Source: Haloechinothrix alba
Lineage (GTDB): Bacteria > Actinomycetota > Actinomycetes > Mycobacteriales > Pseudonocardiaceae
Direction: 5' to 3'
DNA length: 64,000 bases
NCBI RefSeq assembly: GCF_900188115.1
Contig: NZ_FZNW01000009.1
Coordinates: forward strand, 124,001 to 188,000
In this document: piece after piece, positions 62,869-64,000 of the stretch
How positions within the stretch are numbered: position 1 is the stretch's first letter
Layout: every line of letters begins with the position of its first letter
Notes under the pieces: model-generated
Told to the model about the DNA's origin: nothing
The model's input: the letters and a program-made list of their open reading frames with translations, nothing else
Databases searched by the model: none
Program-made: the position numbers and the translations under genes

Positions 62869-63492
62869 GTGGGACATCGCGAAGACCTGCTCGCGGCCGC
62901 GCGGAGGCTGCTCGAGGACAAGGGATACGCACATATCACGGCACGTGATCTGGTGGCGGCATCCGACACGAACCTGGCCTCCATCGGGTATCACTTCGGC
63001 TCCAAGGCGGGTCTGCTCAACGCAGCGATCGAGGAGGCGCTCGACGAGTGGACCGAGCAGCTCGCCGACATCGCGATGAGCGCGACGGATGCCACGCCCG
63101 TGGAGCGCGCGCACATCACCTGGGTGGCCTTGCTGGAGAACCTGGACAGCAAGCGCGCACTGTTCGTGTCGTTCATGGAGGCCGTTGCCCAGGCCGACAG
63201 GTCCCCCGAGCTGCGGGAGCAGTTCGCCAAGCGGTACCAGCACGTGCGTGGCCGCGTTGCCGAGCTGGTGGCCACCTCGATGGCAGAGCGGCTGAGCGCG
63301 GACGACCCCCGGGCCGCGGCGATCGCCAGCTTCGTCATCGCCACCTGTGACGGCCTAGCCCTGCAGTGGTTGCTCGACCCCGGTGAGGTCCCGTCCGCCG
63401 AGCAGCTTCGCTCCGGCCTGGACCTCGTGTGGTCGATGTCCGGCGGCTACGGCCGGGGTCCGGGCGAGCAGGCCGAGCCGGGCTCCGAATAG
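62869..63492 (+). CDS. TetR family regulator divergent from the P450 gene
   Basis: A 207-residue TetR protein with a helix-turn-helix at about residues 4-50 (REDLLAAARRLLEDKGYAHI, then SDTNLASIGYHFGSKAGLLN). The C-terminal domain should bind an effector that induces the P450 gene. The start is GTG at 62869. The 177-base divergent gap holds the palindrome at 62741-62756. Confidence 0.9.
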   Translation: MGHREDLLAAARRLLEDKGYAHITARDLVAASDTNLASIGYHFGSKAGLLNAAIEEALDEWTEQLADIAMSATDATPVERAHITWVALLENLDSKRALFVSFMEAVAQADRSPELREQFAKRYQHVRGRVAELVATSMAERLSADDPRAAAIASFVIATCDGLALQWLLDPGEVPSAEQLRSGLDLVWSMSGGYGRGPGEQAEPGSE

Positions 63493-63499
63493 CAGCGGT

Positions 63500-63680
63500 T
63501 CAGGATCCTCGGCTATGCGCGTTCGGCCTGATGGGCGGTGAGTTTGGGGCGTCGGGTGTCGGCAGACGACCGCTTCTCGACACTCCGTCGGTGGCCCCTG
63601 CCACCGTTGCAGCATGAGCGACCACCAGATCACCGTGCTTGCCGTCGATGACGAAGCTGGGGATGCCCTGTAGCGATGCC
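63500..63680 (-). pseudogene. Possible remnant of a DsbA/FrnE-like oxidoreductase
   Basis: On the minus strand a short stretch reads LQGIPSFVIDGKHGDLVV, which recalls the cis-Pro loop 'GVPSFVIDGK' of DsbA-family disulfide oxidoreductases. The frame ends at 63500 after unrelated residues, and no start, CxxC motif or helical domain can be joined to it upstream. Low-level similarity only; it may be chance. Confidence 0.3.
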
Positions 63681-64000
63681 GTCGTGTCAGACCATCCGGC
63701 TTCCGGTGTCGTCGCGGGTCCCGTGCAGCAAGGAGCCGAACGAGGGTGTGCGGGTCGTCGCGCGGGCCGTCATGGGCGGCCTGCGCGGCCGATCATTGGT
63801 GCAGCTCCGTTTCGCGGCGGGAGCAGTGCCGCAGTCGGATAATGCGCCATCCGGTCGCCACGTAACCCGCGTTGCGGCAGTACACGTTTCGGGTCGCGGC
63901 CGTCGTCGAGGCCACCTACCTGATCACTCATGTCAGAACGGTAGCGGGCCACCGACACTTATCACTGAGTGACACAGGCGACTTTCACCCTGTCGCCGGA
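63681..64000. other. Right-edge region without a supported gene
   Basis: Open frames here are short and disagree with each other, with no ribosome-binding sites or family motifs. Together with the DsbA-like fragment it may be decayed coding sequence, or the promoter side of a gene beyond the window. Confidence 0.35.

Overview
The window is chromosomal DNA of a high-GC actinomycete, most probably a member of the Pseudonocardiaceae (Saccharomonospora/Amycolatopsis-like). The reasons are the very high third-position GC, the many GTG starts, actinobacterial hallmark genes (GarA, FtsR, InhA, a RipA-like NlpC/P60 protein, an LLM-type flavin oxidoreductase) and gene order that follows, from memory, two blocks of the Mycobacterium tuberculosis map: Rv1822-Rv1842c (about 23.6-37.6 kb here) and Rv1474c-Rv1486c (about 38 kb and 46-60 kb here). 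No rRNA or tRNA gene, CRISPR array, insertion sequence or prophage gene was recognised.

Layout. 0-8 kb: the N-terminal part of a VanW-type wall protein, a tandem-domain universal stress protein, and the glutamate synthase operon gltB-gltD. 8.8-16.4 kb: an oxidative-metabolism stretch with a Baeyer-Villiger-like monooxygenase, a PF10118 protein that looks like a diiron enzyme, a ferredoxin-type reductase overlapping it, TetR, MpaB-type oxygenase, LLM flavin oxidoreductase and CDF transporter. 16.4-20 kb: a divergent zinc-starvation locus. L28, L33, S14 and S18 run right; a CobW-like Mrf homologue, L31, L32 and a methyltransferase run left, from a shared Zur-like operator. 20-23.5 kb: siroheme synthase, hydrolase, crotonase. 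23.6-31.2 kb: a phosphatidyltransferase, gcvH, garA, ftsR, a DUF151 nuclease, a MerR regulator, then a tandem glycine riboswitch and gcvP. 31.2-41 kb: MFS exporter, frameshifted aldo/keto reductase, anchored hypothetical, two CorC-like proteins, an AcnR-like TetR, glutamate dehydrogenase and a divergent LysR.

41.1-45.1 kb holds the most unusual feature: two tandem copies of a two-gene operon, each an L,D-transpeptidase followed by a secreted protein whose last five residues are LPVTG, with no membrane tail. 45.3-60 kb: TauE-like exporter overlapping aconitase, RipA-like endopeptidase, MoxR/DUF58/VWA operon, TrmL, FabG-InhA-HemH, TetR with a divergent membrane protein, and an Rv1486c-like protein. 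60-64 kb: a subtilase without signal peptide, a P450 with divergent TetR, and degenerate sequence to the right edge.

Themes. Glutamate/glycine metabolism recurs: gltBD, a glutamate dehydrogenase-family enzyme, the FHA protein GarA that controls such enzymes in relatives, and glycine cleavage genes under a glycine riboswitch. Regulation is visible as operator-like palindromes next to five TetR genes or their neighbours, a MerR-type operator plus three 17-bp repeats before the second MerR gene, and a Zur-like box inside a promoter.
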